Assembly: GCF_042676045.1 (NCBI RefSeq)
Contig: NZ_JBHTJV010000002.1
Coordinates: forward strand, 124,001 to 188,000
Source of the DNA: Pseudahrensia aquimaris
Lineage (GTDB): Bacteria; Pseudomonadota; Alphaproteobacteria; Rhizobiales; Rhizobiaceae
Reading direction: 5' to 3'
DNA length: 64,000 nucleotides
Positions 42,249-51,127 of the stretch are shown in pieces. Within the stretch, counting starts at the first letter, position 1. Each line of letters opens with the position of its first letter. The notes beneath the pieces were generated by a model. It saw only the letters and a list, made by a program, of their open reading frames with translations, made no database searches and was not told the origin of the DNA. Made by a program: the position numbers and the translations under genes.

Positions 42249-43895
42249 ATGGATCGCTCGCCCTATGATACCCATCTTGATCGCAATCTGGCGAACTTCA
42301 CGCCGCTGTCGCCACTTTCTTTCTTCACGCGGGCCAAAACAGTCTATCCGCACCGGCCAGCTTATGCTTACGGCAGCATCCGGCGCACATGGGGCGAAGT
42401 GTATGAGCGGGCAAGCCGATTGGCTTCCGCGCTAGCGGCGCAGGGCATCGGCAAGAACGACACTGTGGCGATTATCGCACCGAATATTCCCGCAATCTTT
42501 GATGCGCATTTCGGTGTGCCGATGCTGGGGGCTGTTCTAAACCCCATAAACATCCGCCTCGATGCGGCGACCATTAAATACATCCTGAATCACGGCAACG
42601 CCAAAGTTCTGATAACGGACACCCGCTTCGCGCCGGAGGTGAAGAAAGCGCTGGCCGATCTGGGGCGGGACGATCTGCTGGTGATCGACATTGATGACAC
42701 CGAGACGGACGAAGCGTCGGGCGAACGGCTTGGGGAGATGGAGTTCGAAGAATTCCTTAGTGCCGGTTCGGCGGATTTCGACTGGAGCCTGCCGGGCGAT
42801 GAGTGGGACGCGATTTCGCTGAACTATACGTCCGGCACGACGAGCGACCCCAAGGGTGTGGTGGTGCATCATCGCGGCGCGTATCTGATCGCTATGGGCA
42901 CGATTGCGTCATGGCCGTTTTCCGCGCCAGACCCGAACGGGTTTCCCGTTCACATGTACGTGGTGCCACTGTTTCATTGCAACGGCTGGGGCCACGCCTG
43001 GGCTTTGGCGGCCAATGGCGGTATGAGCGTGCTGGTTCGCAACATCACGGCCAAAAATTTGTTTGCGGCGATTGAGGAGCACAAGGTTACGCATTTTGGC
43101 GGTGCGCCGATTGTTCTGTCCATGTTGATCAACGCGAGCGCGGAAGAGCGGCGGCCTTTTGATTGGCCGATCAATGTCTACACCGCCGCCGCGCCACCGC
43201 CACCATCCGTTCTGCATGCCATTGAAGCGATGGGCTTTCGATTGACGCATGTTTACGGCCTGACGGAGACTTACGGCCATGTGGTTGAATGTGCTTGGCA
43301 GGAAGATTGGAACGATCTTGATGCAGACGCGGTTGCGGCGAAGAAGTCGCGTCAGGGCGTAGGCTTTTCGGTGACAGAAGACATTCAAGTAATGGACCCG
43401 GAAACGATGGAACCGGTGCCTGCCGATGGCGAGACAATCGGCGAAATCATGATCCGTGGCAACGTGGTGATGAAGGGCTATCTCAATGCGCCAGAAGCGA
43501 CGGATGCCGCTTTTGCTGGTGGCTATTTTCATTCTGGCGATCTCGCGGTGCGCCATGCGGATGGCTATGTGCAAATCAAGGACCGCTCGAAAGACATTAT
43601 TATTTCCGGTGGTGAAAACATCTCGTCGGTGGAGATTGAAGGTGTTCTCTACAAGCACCCTGATGTGCTGGCCGCAGCTGTTGTGGCTAAGCCAGACGAG
43701 AAATGGGGCGAGACGCCTTGTGCATTTTTGGAAGTGCGGCCTGGCTCTTCGATAAGCGAGGACGACGTTTTGGCTTTCTGTCGGAATCATCTGGCTGGCT
43801 TTAAAATGCCGAAGACGGTGGTGTTTCAAGAGCTGCCGAAAACCTCGACCGGAAAGATCCAGAAATTTGTTCTGCGCGAACAGTTCAAGGCGTGA
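42249..43895 (+). CDS. Acyl-CoA synthetase (AMP-forming, AFD class I)
   Basis: Adenylate-forming ligase activating a carboxylic acid to its CoA thioester, 548 residues. The ATP loop is YTSGTTSDPKG, with GLTETYG for the A5 motif, SGDLAVRHADGY for A7, DRSKDIIISGGENIS for A8 and the catalytic lysine in TSTGKIQKFVLR. It resembles medium-chain and short-chain ligases, including the DmdB-like group that activates methylmercaptopropionate, but sequence cannot settle the acid. ATG at 42249 with CTGGAG eight bases upstream is preferred over the GTG at 42240. Its stop overlaps the methyltransferase start (GTGA). Confidence 0.93.
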   Translation: MDRSPYDTHLDRNLANFTPLSPLSFFTRAKTVYPHRPAYAYGSIRRTWGEVYERASRLASALAAQGIGKNDTVAIIAPNIPAIFDAHFGVPMLGAVLNPINIRLDAATIKYILNHGNAKVLITDTRFAPEVKKALADLGRDDLLVIDIDDTETDEASGERLGEMEFEEFLSAGSADFDWSLPGDEWDAISLNYTSGTTSDPKGVVVHHRGAYLIAMGTIASWPFSAPDPNGFPVHMYVVPLFHCNGWGHAWALAANGGMSVLVRNITAKNLFAAIEEHKVTHFGGAPIVLSMLINASAEERRPFDWPINVYTAAAPPPPSVLHAIEAMGFRLTHVYGLTETYGHVVECAWQEDWNDLDADAVAAKKSRQGVGFSVTEDIQVMDPETMEPVPADGETIGEIMIRGNVVMKGYLNAPEATDAAFAGGYFHSGDLAVRHADGYVQIKDRSKDIIISGGENISSVEIEGVLYKHPDVLAAAVVAKPDEKWGETPCAFLEVRPGSSISEDDVLAFCRNHLAGFKMPKTVVFQELPKTSTGKIQKFVLREQFKA

Positions 43896-44623
43896 AGACG
43901 CTCTACGATACGATCGGGCTGAACTATGCAGAATTGCGCAAGCCGGATGGTCGTATTGCTGCGCTGATTGAACGGGCGCTGGGTGATGTCCGCACCGTGC
44001 TGAATGTAGGAGCGGGAGCCGGGTCGTATGAGCCTGCCGGGCGGCAAATCACCGCCGTGGAGCCCTCTGCCGAAATGATTGCGCAACGTGGGACGTCTGA
44101 TGCGGTGTTAGTGCAAGCGAGCGCTGAGCATCTTCCGTTCGATGATAAGACGTTTGATGGTGCGATGGCTGTGTTGACGATCCACCACTGGGTGGACCAA
44201 CGCCGTGGTGTAGAAGAAATGCGGCGGGTGACGCGGGGCCCGATTGTCTTTTTGACTTACGATCCTGCGTTTCGTGATTTTTGGCTGTACGATTATTTCC
44301 CCTCGCTGGTGACGCTGGACGAGGACCAGATGCCGCCGTTACAGCGGTATGGTGAATGGCTTGGTGAAGTTGAGATTTCACCTGTGCCAATACCCCATGA
44401 TTGCAGTGATGGCTTTCTCGCAGGCTATTGGCGTCGCCCATCGGCTTATCTCGACAAGCGCGTGCGGCGATCAATGTCTTCTTTTTGGAAGATCGGTGAT
44501 GTGAGCGAGGGGCTTGCTCGGTTGGAGGCAGATTTGAAGAGCGGTGCTTGGGGTGAGCGCTATGCAGCGCTGCTCGAATGCAAAGAAAAAGACTGCGGCT
44601 ACCGCTTGGTGGTTGCAGATTAG
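43892..44623 (+). CDS. Class I SAM-dependent methyltransferase
   Basis: Methyltransferase of the UbiE/Methyltransf_11 type, 243 residues. The SAM-binding motif I reads VLNVGAGAGSYEP, motif II ITAVEPSAEMI, and the acidic post-motif ASAEHLPFDDKTFDGAMAV. The start is GTG at 43892, overlapping the acyl-CoA synthetase stop, so the two are translationally coupled. The methylated substrate is not evident. It converges with the DUF4175 gene, 71 bases away. Confidence 0.88.
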   Translation: MKTLYDTIGLNYAELRKPDGRIAALIERALGDVRTVLNVGAGAGSYEPAGRQITAVEPSAEMIAQRGTSDAVLVQASAEHLPFDDKTFDGAMAVLTIHHWVDQRRGVEEMRRVTRGPIVFLTYDPAFRDFWLYDYFPSLVTLDEDQMPPLQRYGEWLGEVEISPVPIPHDCSDGFLAGYWRRPSAYLDKRVRRSMSSFWKIGDVSEGLARLEADLKSGAWGERYAALLECKEKDCGYRLVVAD

Positions 44624-44694
44624 TCAGACATCCAGTCGTTAGCGTTCACTTTTGCCTGTCGTCGGGGCTTGGTACAGGTGGGATAAGCTGTTGT

Positions 44695-47328
44695 CTAACG
44701 TGTCGGCAGAAGGCGATCCAGGTAATCCAGTTCCAGCTTTGGCCGTGCGGTTTCGCCGAGACGACGACGAATGGCTTCCAGGATTTCGCGGGCGCGCTGG
44801 GCGTCAATTTCGCCTGGCACTTTCGTGTCGTCACCCAGTTGAGGGCCGCGGGAGCGGCTTTGTCGGCCTAGTGGGTCTGCGTCCGAACGGGTTTGTTCAC
44901 CGTGCATACCACGCTCGCCGCTGCGGCCTTGTTCACCAGCTTGGTTTTGCATGTTCTGCATCATTTGCTGCGCGCCGTTGCGCATTGCTTGAAGGGCGCG
45001 GCCTTGGTTGCCCGTTGCTTCACCCGTTTGCCCTTCGCCAAGATTGCCCTCGGCTTCGCCCATGGCTTCACCGGCTTCGCCCATGCTTTCTCCGGGGTCC
45101 ATGCCCATATCGCGCATCGCTTGCTGCATCTGCTCAAGGCGTTGTTGCAGTTCACCTTGCTGTTCCTGCAACTGGCGCATGGCTTCAGCGAATTCCTCCG
45201 CTGTCATTGGTTGCTGGCCCTGCTGGCCTTGTTGCTGCTCGCCTTGCTGGCCCTGTTGACCTTGTTGCTGCTGCTGGCCCTGTTGCTGTTGCTGGCCTTG
45301 TTGACCCTGCTGCTGCTGCTGACGGCGTCGCATGTCGAATGTCTGATCCATCAGATTTTGCTGCTGGCGCATTATGTCTGACAGTTCGTTCATTTGCTGG
45401 GAAAACGGGTCTTGCTGCTGTTGCTGGCCGGGTTGGGCCATCTGCAGATTGTTCATCATCTGCTGAAGCTGGCGAAGCAATTCTCGTGCGGCGTCTTGGG
45501 AACCGGATTTCGCCAAGTCTTCGATCTGTTGCATCATCCGGTCAAGATCTTGCTGGCGCAGCGTCTGCATGTTTTCGTTTTGCTGGAAAGCCTGATTGTT
45601 CTGCGGGTTTTTGCGGGCCTGTTCGGCCAGTTCCTGCATGAATTCGTTCATCGCTTGGCGCAACTCGTCCATGAGGCGTGAAATCTCCTCGTCTGATGCG
45701 CCGCGTTCCAGCGCTTCCGACAGCCGCTCTTGCGCGTCGCGCAAATTTCGCTGTGCTTGGCTGAGAGTGCCGTCTTCAATGGCAATCGCGATTTCCCACA
45801 AAAGGTCCAAGCCTTCGCGCAAGCCATCATCATTCTCGGCCCGTTTGATGTGGCGGTAGGCAACACGCAGGGCCGTGTAGTGAGACAAGTTCGGGATAAA
45901 AATATCCGGGTGTGTTGTTGTAATAGCGTTCAGCATGTCGGCCACATCGCGTTGGGCGTTGGCGTCGAGCGCCAAGCGACGGCGTTCGTAGACGATCGCT
46001 TTGGCGAGTGGCTTGACGAAAATGCGGCCAGGCAATTCGAGATCGCGCGAGGCGCTCTTGGCGGTTTGCTCGGCGTCGTCGGTTGCCTCAAGCGTGATGC
46101 GGACCTGCGATCCGGCCCACGGATGGGCGGAGAAGTCCTTGCTTGTCTTTCCCGTCACGGCGCCTTTGCGGCGGCCCGGCACGGTGAGCACAACTTCTGG
46201 CGCTTCGATCAACGGGCGTGCATCGAGGTTGCGCTCAACCAGGCTCTCAACCTCGGCTGAAGCGGAGGCGATGCCGTAATCATCTTGCATTTCATAGGTG
46301 AATTCCAACGCGCCACGATCAGAGGGAACGGGGTCGCTTGCGAATGTGATTGTTGGGCTTTCGTCAGGAATAATCGAGAATTCCCATCGTGCTTGTTCGG
46401 AGGAACCGTCGCGGAGAATAAGTGTTCCAGGTTCCACTAATTTTTGGCTGAAGTTCACTGCGCCGTTGGACGTGGCGACAGGTTTGGCGTCTGTGTTTTC
46501 AACGGTCTCGATCCCTTCGTTGGTTTCGGGAACGACCGGCGCGATTTCAACTTCACCTTCAGCGGTCAGCAAAGTCAGGCGGGGGTTATCCAATTGCAGC
46601 GCACGTAAAACGAGTTGCGAACCCTCAGGCACTCTGGGCGACGTTGCCAGCGGTGCTTGATTGGCATTGTTGGAGCGGCTGAGAAAAACCGGGGGACGAT
46701 TGGTGTAGGCAGGGGGTCTGATCCAGGCGTCGATGCGGGCGGTGTTAGTGGCGACTGCCTCATGGCTTTTGAAAGCAGCGGTGATGTTGCCGCCCAAATC
46801 TGCGCGGCCTGCAAAGAAAGCTACGAACAAGCCCAGCACGAAGATCGAGCGCAGGGCGAGAGGGTCTCGGCGTGCCACATCGGGAGCGGGCAAGCCGGAG
46901 CGGGCTTTGTCCAAGCCAGCTGCCATGCGCTTGCGGTGTTCTTCCCACAGAGCCTTCGCGAATGGATCGTTGGTGTTGCCCATGTCGGCACGTGCATCGG
47001 ATTGCGCAGTTACGGGGCGGTGTTGGAAACGGGAGATCTGCTCGATACGGTTCGTCACCGTTTGTTCGTTGGGCCAGCGGAAATGACGCAGGCGAGGCAG
47101 GGTTAGAATGAGACCCGCAACGAGAACGGTTAGCACTGAAAGACGCAGCCAGTCGGGCATCATCGGCCACAGACCGAACCAAGAGATGATGAGGAAGGTC
47201 GACACAATACCGAGGGAGGGCAGAATCAGTGGCCAAAATCGTTCCCACGCGAGCGCAAAAGCTGCACGTGAGCGGGCGCTCTTCAGTTTTTTCTCGGTGG
47301 TCCGAACGGTTTCGGTATCATCACGCAA
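44695..47328 (-). CDS. DUF4175/TIGR02302 large membrane-anchored protein with Q-rich tract
   Basis: Alphaproteobacterial protein of 877 residues with no established function. Two adjacent transmembrane helices lie at about 34-80 and a third near 163-178. A beta-rich periplasmic middle part follows (VPEGSQLVLRALQLDNPRL to RRKGAVTGK), then a long helical region from about 450. Between about 590 and 770 is a Gln/Met/Gly low-complexity tract with runs such as QQQQQGQQGQQQQQ. The C-terminus (EIDAQRAREILEAIRRRLGE) is highly conserved in the family. It follows lysA on the same strand with a 141-base gap; that neighbourhood is common in Rhizobiales. It probably works in the cell envelope, which is inference from topology. 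Confidence 0.9.
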   Translation of the reverse strand: MRDDTETVRTTEKKLKSARSRAAFALAWERFWPLILPSLGIVSTFLIISWFGLWPMMPDWLRLSVLTVLVAGLILTLPRLRHFRWPNEQTVTNRIEQISRFQHRPVTAQSDARADMGNTNDPFAKALWEEHRKRMAAGLDKARSGLPAPDVARRDPLALRSIFVLGLFVAFFAGRADLGGNITAAFKSHEAVATNTARIDAWIRPPAYTNRPPVFLSRSNNANQAPLATSPRVPEGSQLVLRALQLDNPRLTLLTAEGEVEIAPVVPETNEGIETVENTDAKPVATSNGAVNFSQKLVEPGTLILRDGSSEQARWEFSIIPDESPTITFASDPVPSDRGALEFTYEMQDDYGIASASAEVESLVERNLDARPLIEAPEVVLTVPGRRKGAVTGKTSKDFSAHPWAGSQVRITLEATDDAEQTAKSASRDLELPGRIFVKPLAKAIVYERRRLALDANAQRDVADMLNAITTTHPDIFIPNLSHYTALRVAYRHIKRAENDDGLREGLDLLWEIAIAIEDGTLSQAQRNLRDAQERLSEALERGASDEEISRLMDELRQAMNEFMQELAEQARKNPQNNQAFQQNENMQTLRQQDLDRMMQQIEDLAKSGSQDAARELLRQLQQMMNNLQMAQPGQQQQQDPFSQQMNELSDIMRQQQNLMDQTFDMRRRQQQQQGQQGQQQQQGQQQQQGQQGQQGEQQQGQQGQQPMTAEEFAEAMRQLQEQQGELQQRLEQMQQAMRDMGMDPGESMGEAGEAMGEAEGNLGEGQTGEATGNQGRALQAMRNGAQQMMQNMQNQAGEQGRSGERGMHGEQTRSDADPLGRQSRSRGPQLGDDTKVPGEIDAQRAREILEAIRRRLGETARPKLELDYLDRLLPTR

Positions 47329-47469
47329 GACGCAACCCTCCTAGCTCTTTCGGAAGGGCGGGGCACGCCGCTTCAACTCCTTAGCATATCATCAAAAAAG
47401 GCGTTGGCGAGGCGTTGGCGAGAATGTGATCGCCGACAGGAAACTATGCCGCAGAAGGGGTCTTTGAGA

Positions 47470-48744
47470 TTAATCAGCCAGCCATTCGGGTATGGAATCG
47501 AGGCCGATCAGCTCTTCGTATGACGTACGGGGGCGGATGACGTGGAATTCGTCGCCGTTGACCAGTACTTCGGGCACCAGAAGACGCGTGTTGTAAGTTC
47601 CTGCCTGCACCGCGCCGTATGCACCTGCGGAGCCAAAAGCTAACAAATCGCCCGCCTGAGGCATGGGGATTTCGCGTGCCTTGGCCAGATAATCACCAGA
47701 TTCGCAAACCGGCCCTACGATATCAGCAGTTATGCGAGGCGCGTTGGAGCCTTTTGTTGCTGATACCATGCGTACTTCGTGATGCGCGTCGTAGAGCGTC
47801 GGGCGGATCAGGTCGTTCATCGCGCCATCGATGATAACGAAAAAGCGATCCTGGCCTTCTTTCACATAAATTACTTCCGTGACGAAAATTCCGGCATTAC
47901 CCGCAATCAGGCGCCCCGGTTCGAACATCACCATCGCGTCAAGATCGCGAACGTGTTTTTTCACAACGGCTGCATAGTCGTCCGGGTTTGGTGGTGGATT
48001 GTTGTCTTCGTGATAGGGAATGCCCAAGCCGCCGCCCACATCCACATGGTCGATTGTGTGGCCTTCGCTGCGCAGGGCGGCAACGAGATCTGTGAGGCGA
48101 GAAAAGGCGTCGTCAAAGGGTGCCAATTCGATGATCTGCGAACCGATATGCATGTCGATTCCGGTTACCTTAACACCCCCGAGTTCAGCAGCTCGGGCGT
48201 AGACGCGGGTGGCGTCTTTCCACGGAATGCCGAATTTGTCTTCCTTTTTGCCGGTCGAGATTTTTGCGTGGGTTTTTGCATCAACGTCTGGATTGATGCG
48301 AAATGAAACGTGGGCAGTCTTGCCCATTGCCATAGCGCGGGCGGACAGCATTTCCAGTTCAGGCTCAGATTCCACGTTGAAGCACAGAATGTCCGCTTCT
48401 AGTGCGTAGTCGATTTCACGGGCGGTTTTGCCAACGCCGGAGAAGACGATCTTTTTCGGCGGAATTCCGGCAGCAATGGCACGGCGCAATTCGCCCTCTG
48501 AAACCACGTCAGCGCCTGAGCCGAGGCGGGCTAGAGTTTTCAGAACGGCTTGATTTGAATTTGCTTTCATCGCGTAACACACAAGCGAGGGCACATCGTC
48601 AAAGGCTTTGGCAAAAACCTGATAGTGGCGCTCTAGCGTGGCCGTGGAATAGCAGTAGAAGGGCGTGCCAACGGCTGCTGCTATGTCAGGCAAGCTCACG
48701 TTTTCGGCATGCAAAATGCCGTCGCGGTAGTCGAAATGATTCAT
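47470..48744 (-). CDS. lysA: Diaminopimelate decarboxylase
   Basis: PLP enzyme catalysing the last step of lysine synthesis, 424 residues. The PLP lysine lies in CYAMKANSNQAV, the glycine-rich phosphate loop in HVDVGGGLGIPY, and the catalytic Cys in VCESGDYLA. EPGRLIAGNAG is the conserved substrate loop. The ATG at 48744 starts the family N-terminus MNHFDYRDG; the 44-codon extension overlaps lptM and is rejected. It lies 34 bases after lptM. Confidence 0.97.
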   Translation of the reverse strand: MNHFDYRDGILHAENVSLPDIAAAVGTPFYCYSTATLERHYQVFAKAFDDVPSLVCYAMKANSNQAVLKTLARLGSGADVVSEGELRRAIAAGIPPKKIVFSGVGKTAREIDYALEADILCFNVESEPELEMLSARAMAMGKTAHVSFRINPDVDAKTHAKISTGKKEDKFGIPWKDATRVYARAAELGGVKVTGIDMHIGSQIIELAPFDDAFSRLTDLVAALRSEGHTIDHVDVGGGLGIPYHEDNNPPPNPDDYAAVVKKHVRDLDAMVMFEPGRLIAGNAGIFVTEVIYVKEGQDRFFVIIDGAMNDLIRPTLYDAHHEVRMVSATKGSNAPRITADIVGPVCESGDYLAKAREIPMPQAGDLLAFGSAGAYGAVQAGTYNTRLLVPEVLVNGDEFHVIRPRTSYEELIGLDSIPEWLAD

Positions 48745-48778
48745 CGGATTTTCTTGAGGTTGAGCGCGGTGGTTCGGG

Positions 48779-48964
48779 CTATTGCAGCAGGCCGTCGAGG
48801 ATGAATGGACGGTTATTTTCTGGTTTTTCGGGTGCTGGTTGCTCGTTTTCTTTAGCCTGCTTGACGGCAGACTCATGCGGCGTCAACGGGTCACCACGGC
48901 GCCCACATGCGGTCAGCATTAGCGCTGCCACAAGAGTTGCAACAAGGGCGGTTCGGCTTGTCAT
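48779..48964 (-). CDS. lptM: LptM/YifL-type small lipoprotein
   Basis: Outer-membrane lipoprotein of 61 residues. The signal peptide MTSRTALVATLVAALM ends in a lipobox LTAC, with the lipidated Cys at residue 20, and the mature start CGRRGDPLTP is diagnostic of the LptM family. In E. coli LptM assists assembly of the LptD lipopolysaccharide translocon. The mature tail is Pro/Glu-rich and otherwise variable. It sits just upstream of lysA; in related genomes argH is next, but here three foreign-looking genes intervene. Confidence 0.92.
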   Translation of the reverse strand: MTSRTALVATLVAALMLTACGRRGDPLTPHESAVKQAKENEQPAPEKPENNRPFILDGLLQ

Positions 48965-49068
48965 GGGTTAAGCTCGGTGCCGTTCACAATCAGAATGCAG
49001 CCTATGTATCATGTTTTTGGCGATTGGCCAGAGGCTTGGTCAGAGGTTTGGCCTGCGGCAAGAGGCGA

Positions 49069-49097
49069 TTGACAATAGTTCTACATCAAACTAATAT
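49069..49097 (+). promoter_or_regulatory. Near-consensus promoter of the nitroreductase-marR-rid cassette
   Basis: TTGACA at 49069-49074 matches the -35 consensus exactly and TAATAT at 49092-49097 fits a -10, with a 17-base spacer. Transcription would start near 49104, giving a leader of about 25 bases. Operator 1 fills the spacer and operator 2 covers the start point, so tight repression is expected. Confidence 0.8.
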
Positions 49098-49115
49098 AGT
49101 TTGATATAGAACTAT
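49075..49115 (+). promoter_or_regulatory. Double MarR-type operator
   Basis: Two palindromic half-site pairs of form TAGTT-N8-AACTA lie at 49076-49093 and 49097-49114. Their centres are 21 bases apart, two helical turns. Together they also make a 19-base inverted repeat around a 3-base centre, with one mismatch between the arms. The MarR-family gene two kilobases down in the same operon is the obvious ligand, giving autoregulation. Geometry is read directly; the binding protein is inferred. Confidence 0.8.
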
Positions 49116-49128
49116 AAGGATGATTGTC

Positions 49129-50274
49129 ATGAACAGACGTAAATTTCTCGCTTTGGTTGGTGGTGGCACGATCTTGGCTGCGGGGGGCACAGTTGGCGCC
49201 GTCGCTCTTCGGGTCCCAACCAAAGCCTTGGAACCATGGGCGCAAGCCGGCTCGCTGTACTCCGAGCCACGCAAACGGGCGCTGTCCTTCGCTATTCTCG
49301 CGCCAAACCCGCACAACCGTCAGCCGTGGCTGGTTGATCTATCGCAAGCCGATACTGTGGTTTTAACGGTCGATAAGAACAAGATGTTGCCGCATACAGA
49401 CCCGCTGAACCGTCAGATCACGATTGGTCTTGGTTGTTTTCTGGAAGTCATGACGATGGCGGCGGCGGAGCAGGGCTTCCGTGTTGATCTGGATTTGTTT
49501 CCTGAAGGTGAAAGTGCCGAGGTTTTGGACGGTCGGCCTGTCGCTGTAGCAAGGTTTACTAAAGACGATACAGTCGCGCGCGACCCCCTCTTTGCTCATG
49601 TCTTAGACCGTCGGTCTCTGAAGGAGCCATACGATATGACTCGTCCTGTGCCCAACGAAGCTGCGCAGCGCATTGTTGCTGCCGCAAAGTGGGGGACAAG
49701 CTCGATAGCGAGTGTTGAGCCGGAGAGCATCAAGCGGATACGGCGCATCACCCATGATGCGCTCGTGATTGAAACCGAAACACCGCGCGCCTTTAAGGAA
49801 AGCGTTGATCTGTTTCGCATAGGCAAGGCAGAGGTAGAGGCCAACCCGGATGGCATCGATTTTTCCGGCCCAATGTTTGAAGTGCTTCACTCCGCTGGAT
49901 TGATGACACGCGAGGCCGCTCTCGATGCGTCGTCGCAGGCATTCCAGGCCGGGTTCGAGGCGGTGCTGGCCAACGCTGACACCGCTATGGGGCATGTGTG
50001 GTCGGTTACGCGGGGCAATACGCGGCTTGACCAGATCGCGGCGGGTCGAGACTGGGTGAGGCTCAATCTGACAGCGACGGCTGAGGGCGTTGCGACACAG
50101 CCGTTAAGCCAAGCGCTTCAAGAGTATCCCGAAATGGCTGATCTCTACGCTCAAACACACAAACTGTTGGCACCGCAGGGTGGCACCGTTCAAATGTTGG
50201 CGCGATTGGGCTACGCTGCGTCCGTTCCCCCAAGCCCCCGTTGGCCGTTGGAGGCGAAAATCACAGGGGTCTAG
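49129..50274 (+). CDS. Twin-arginine-exported nitroreductase-family protein
   Basis: Flavin-dependent nitroreductase-like protein, 381 residues from the ATG at 49129. AAGGA at 49116-49120 is correctly spaced for this ATG but too close for the one at 49120. The N-terminus NRRKFLALVGGG with a hydrophobic stretch is a Tat signal, so the folded flavoprotein would be exported. The FMN-binding part begins with SFAILAPNPHNRQPW, the diagnostic nitroreductase motif; the protein resembles the Acg-like group. First gene of a three-gene cassette behind the double operator. Expected role: reduction of nitro- or quinone-like compounds in the periplasm; substrate unknown. Confidence 0.88.
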   Translation: MNRRKFLALVGGGTILAAGGTVGAVALRVPTKALEPWAQAGSLYSEPRKRALSFAILAPNPHNRQPWLVDLSQADTVVLTVDKNKMLPHTDPLNRQITIGLGCFLEVMTMAAAEQGFRVDLDLFPEGESAEVLDGRPVAVARFTKDDTVARDPLFAHVLDRRSLKEPYDMTRPVPNEAAQRIVAAAKWGTSSIASVEPESIKRIRRITHDALVIETETPRAFKESVDLFRIGKAEVEANPDGIDFSGPMFEVLHSAGLMTREAALDASSQAFQAGFEAVLANADTAMGHVWSVTRGNTRLDQIAAGRDWVRLNLTATAEGVATQPLSQALQEYPEMADLYAQTHKLLAPQGGTVQMLARLGYAASVPPSPRWPLEAKITGV

Positions 50275-50275
50275 T

Positions 50276-50722
50276 TTGGACGAAACCGGAAAACAGGTTT
50301 TTCAATTCTTCAACGAAGTGGGAATCATCCAGCAATTGAGCGCAGCGTTGTTCAACAAGCGCCTTCCTGATGGGCTGCATGTTTCCCATTTTTCTGTGCT
50401 CAATCATTTGGTTCGTCTGGGCGATGGCAAGACGCCGCTGGCTTTGGCAAGCGCGTTTCAGGTATCCAAAGGGACAATGACCAACACACTTTCCAAGCTT
50501 TCGCAGCGCGGTTTGGTTCGCTTAGCGCCGCATGAAACGGACGGGCGAAGCAAAGTCGTTTTTATCACTGACGAAGGTCGCGCTTTCCAGCAAGAGGCGA
50601 TTGGATTGCTTGCCCCCTCTATTGTTGCATTGGGCGAGAAAATTGACTGGGAACGGGTGGTGGACTTGTTGCCCGAACTGCAACGCATCCGCATGGTGCT
50701 GGATGAAAACCGCGACATTTAA
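50276..50722 (+). CDS. MarR-family transcriptional regulator
   Basis: Winged-helix MarR repressor of 148 residues. The likely start is TTG at 50276, one base after the nitroreductase stop, with AGGGG just upstream; longer forms run into the preceding gene. The recognition region LASAFQVSKGTMTNTLSKLSQRGLV and the wing RLAPHETDGRSKVVFITDEG are clear. It most likely binds the double operator at 49075-49115 and is relieved by a phenolic or electrophilic ligand. No cysteine lies in the DNA-binding part to suggest redox sensing. Confidence 0.92.
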   Translation: MDETGKQVFQFFNEVGIIQQLSAALFNKRLPDGLHVSHFSVLNHLVRLGDGKTPLALASAFQVSKGTMTNTLSKLSQRGLVRLAPHETDGRSKVVFITDEGRAFQQEAIGLLAPSIVALGEKIDWERVVDLLPELQRIRMVLDENRDI

Positions 50723-50734
50723 GGGAAACTCCGC

Positions 50735-51127
50735 ATGATCAGAACCTTCAATCCCGACGGCATGGCAGCACCAGCCTCCAACTATTCCCAAGGTGCTTCG
50801 GTGCCTGCAGGTGCGCGATGGCTTCATATTTCGGGGCAGGTGGGAGCAAGCGCAGATGGCACTGTGCGCGACGGGTTTGAAGCGCAGTTGGAGCAGTGTT
50901 TCGACAATCTCATCGATGTATTGAAAGCGGACGGGATGGATGTTTCTGATCTGGTAAAGATCACTGTGTTCGCGGTGCCTCACGGGCCGGAATGTGTGGC
51001 GGCGTATCGCGAGATCAGGGACCGCTATATGGGCTCGCACAAGCCAGCAGCGACTTTTCTAGGCAGCGTGAGTTTAGCGAGTGATGGATTGCTTGTCGAA
51101 GTGGAGGCTGTCGCTGCGAAAGCCTAG
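50735..51127 (+). CDS. RidA/YjgF-superfamily protein lacking the catalytic Arg
   Basis: Rid-superfamily protein of 130 residues, a trimer-forming fold. Archetypal RidA deaminates enamine/imine intermediates using an arginine in the PARS motif. Here the equivalent stretch reads HKPAATFLG, so the arginine is replaced by alanine. WLHISGQVG and LVEVEAVAAKA match the rest of the fold. It therefore belongs with the non-archetypal Rid groups, whose members occur beside oxidoreductases. Third gene of the MarR cassette, 12 bases after marR. Its TAG overlaps the argH stop in a shared CTAG. Confidence 0.88.
   Translation: MIRTFNPDGMAAPASNYSQGASVPAGARWLHISGQVGASADGTVRDGFEAQLEQCFDNLIDVLKADGMDVSDLVKITVFAVPHGPECVAAYREIRDRYMGSHKPAATFLGSVSLASDGLLVEVEAVAAKA

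Noticed and set aside
44652..45641. 329-codon plus-strand open frame
   Set aside because: It is antisense to the Q-rich DUF4175 gene; its Leu/Cys/Arg-rich product is what repeated CAG-type triplets give in reverse.
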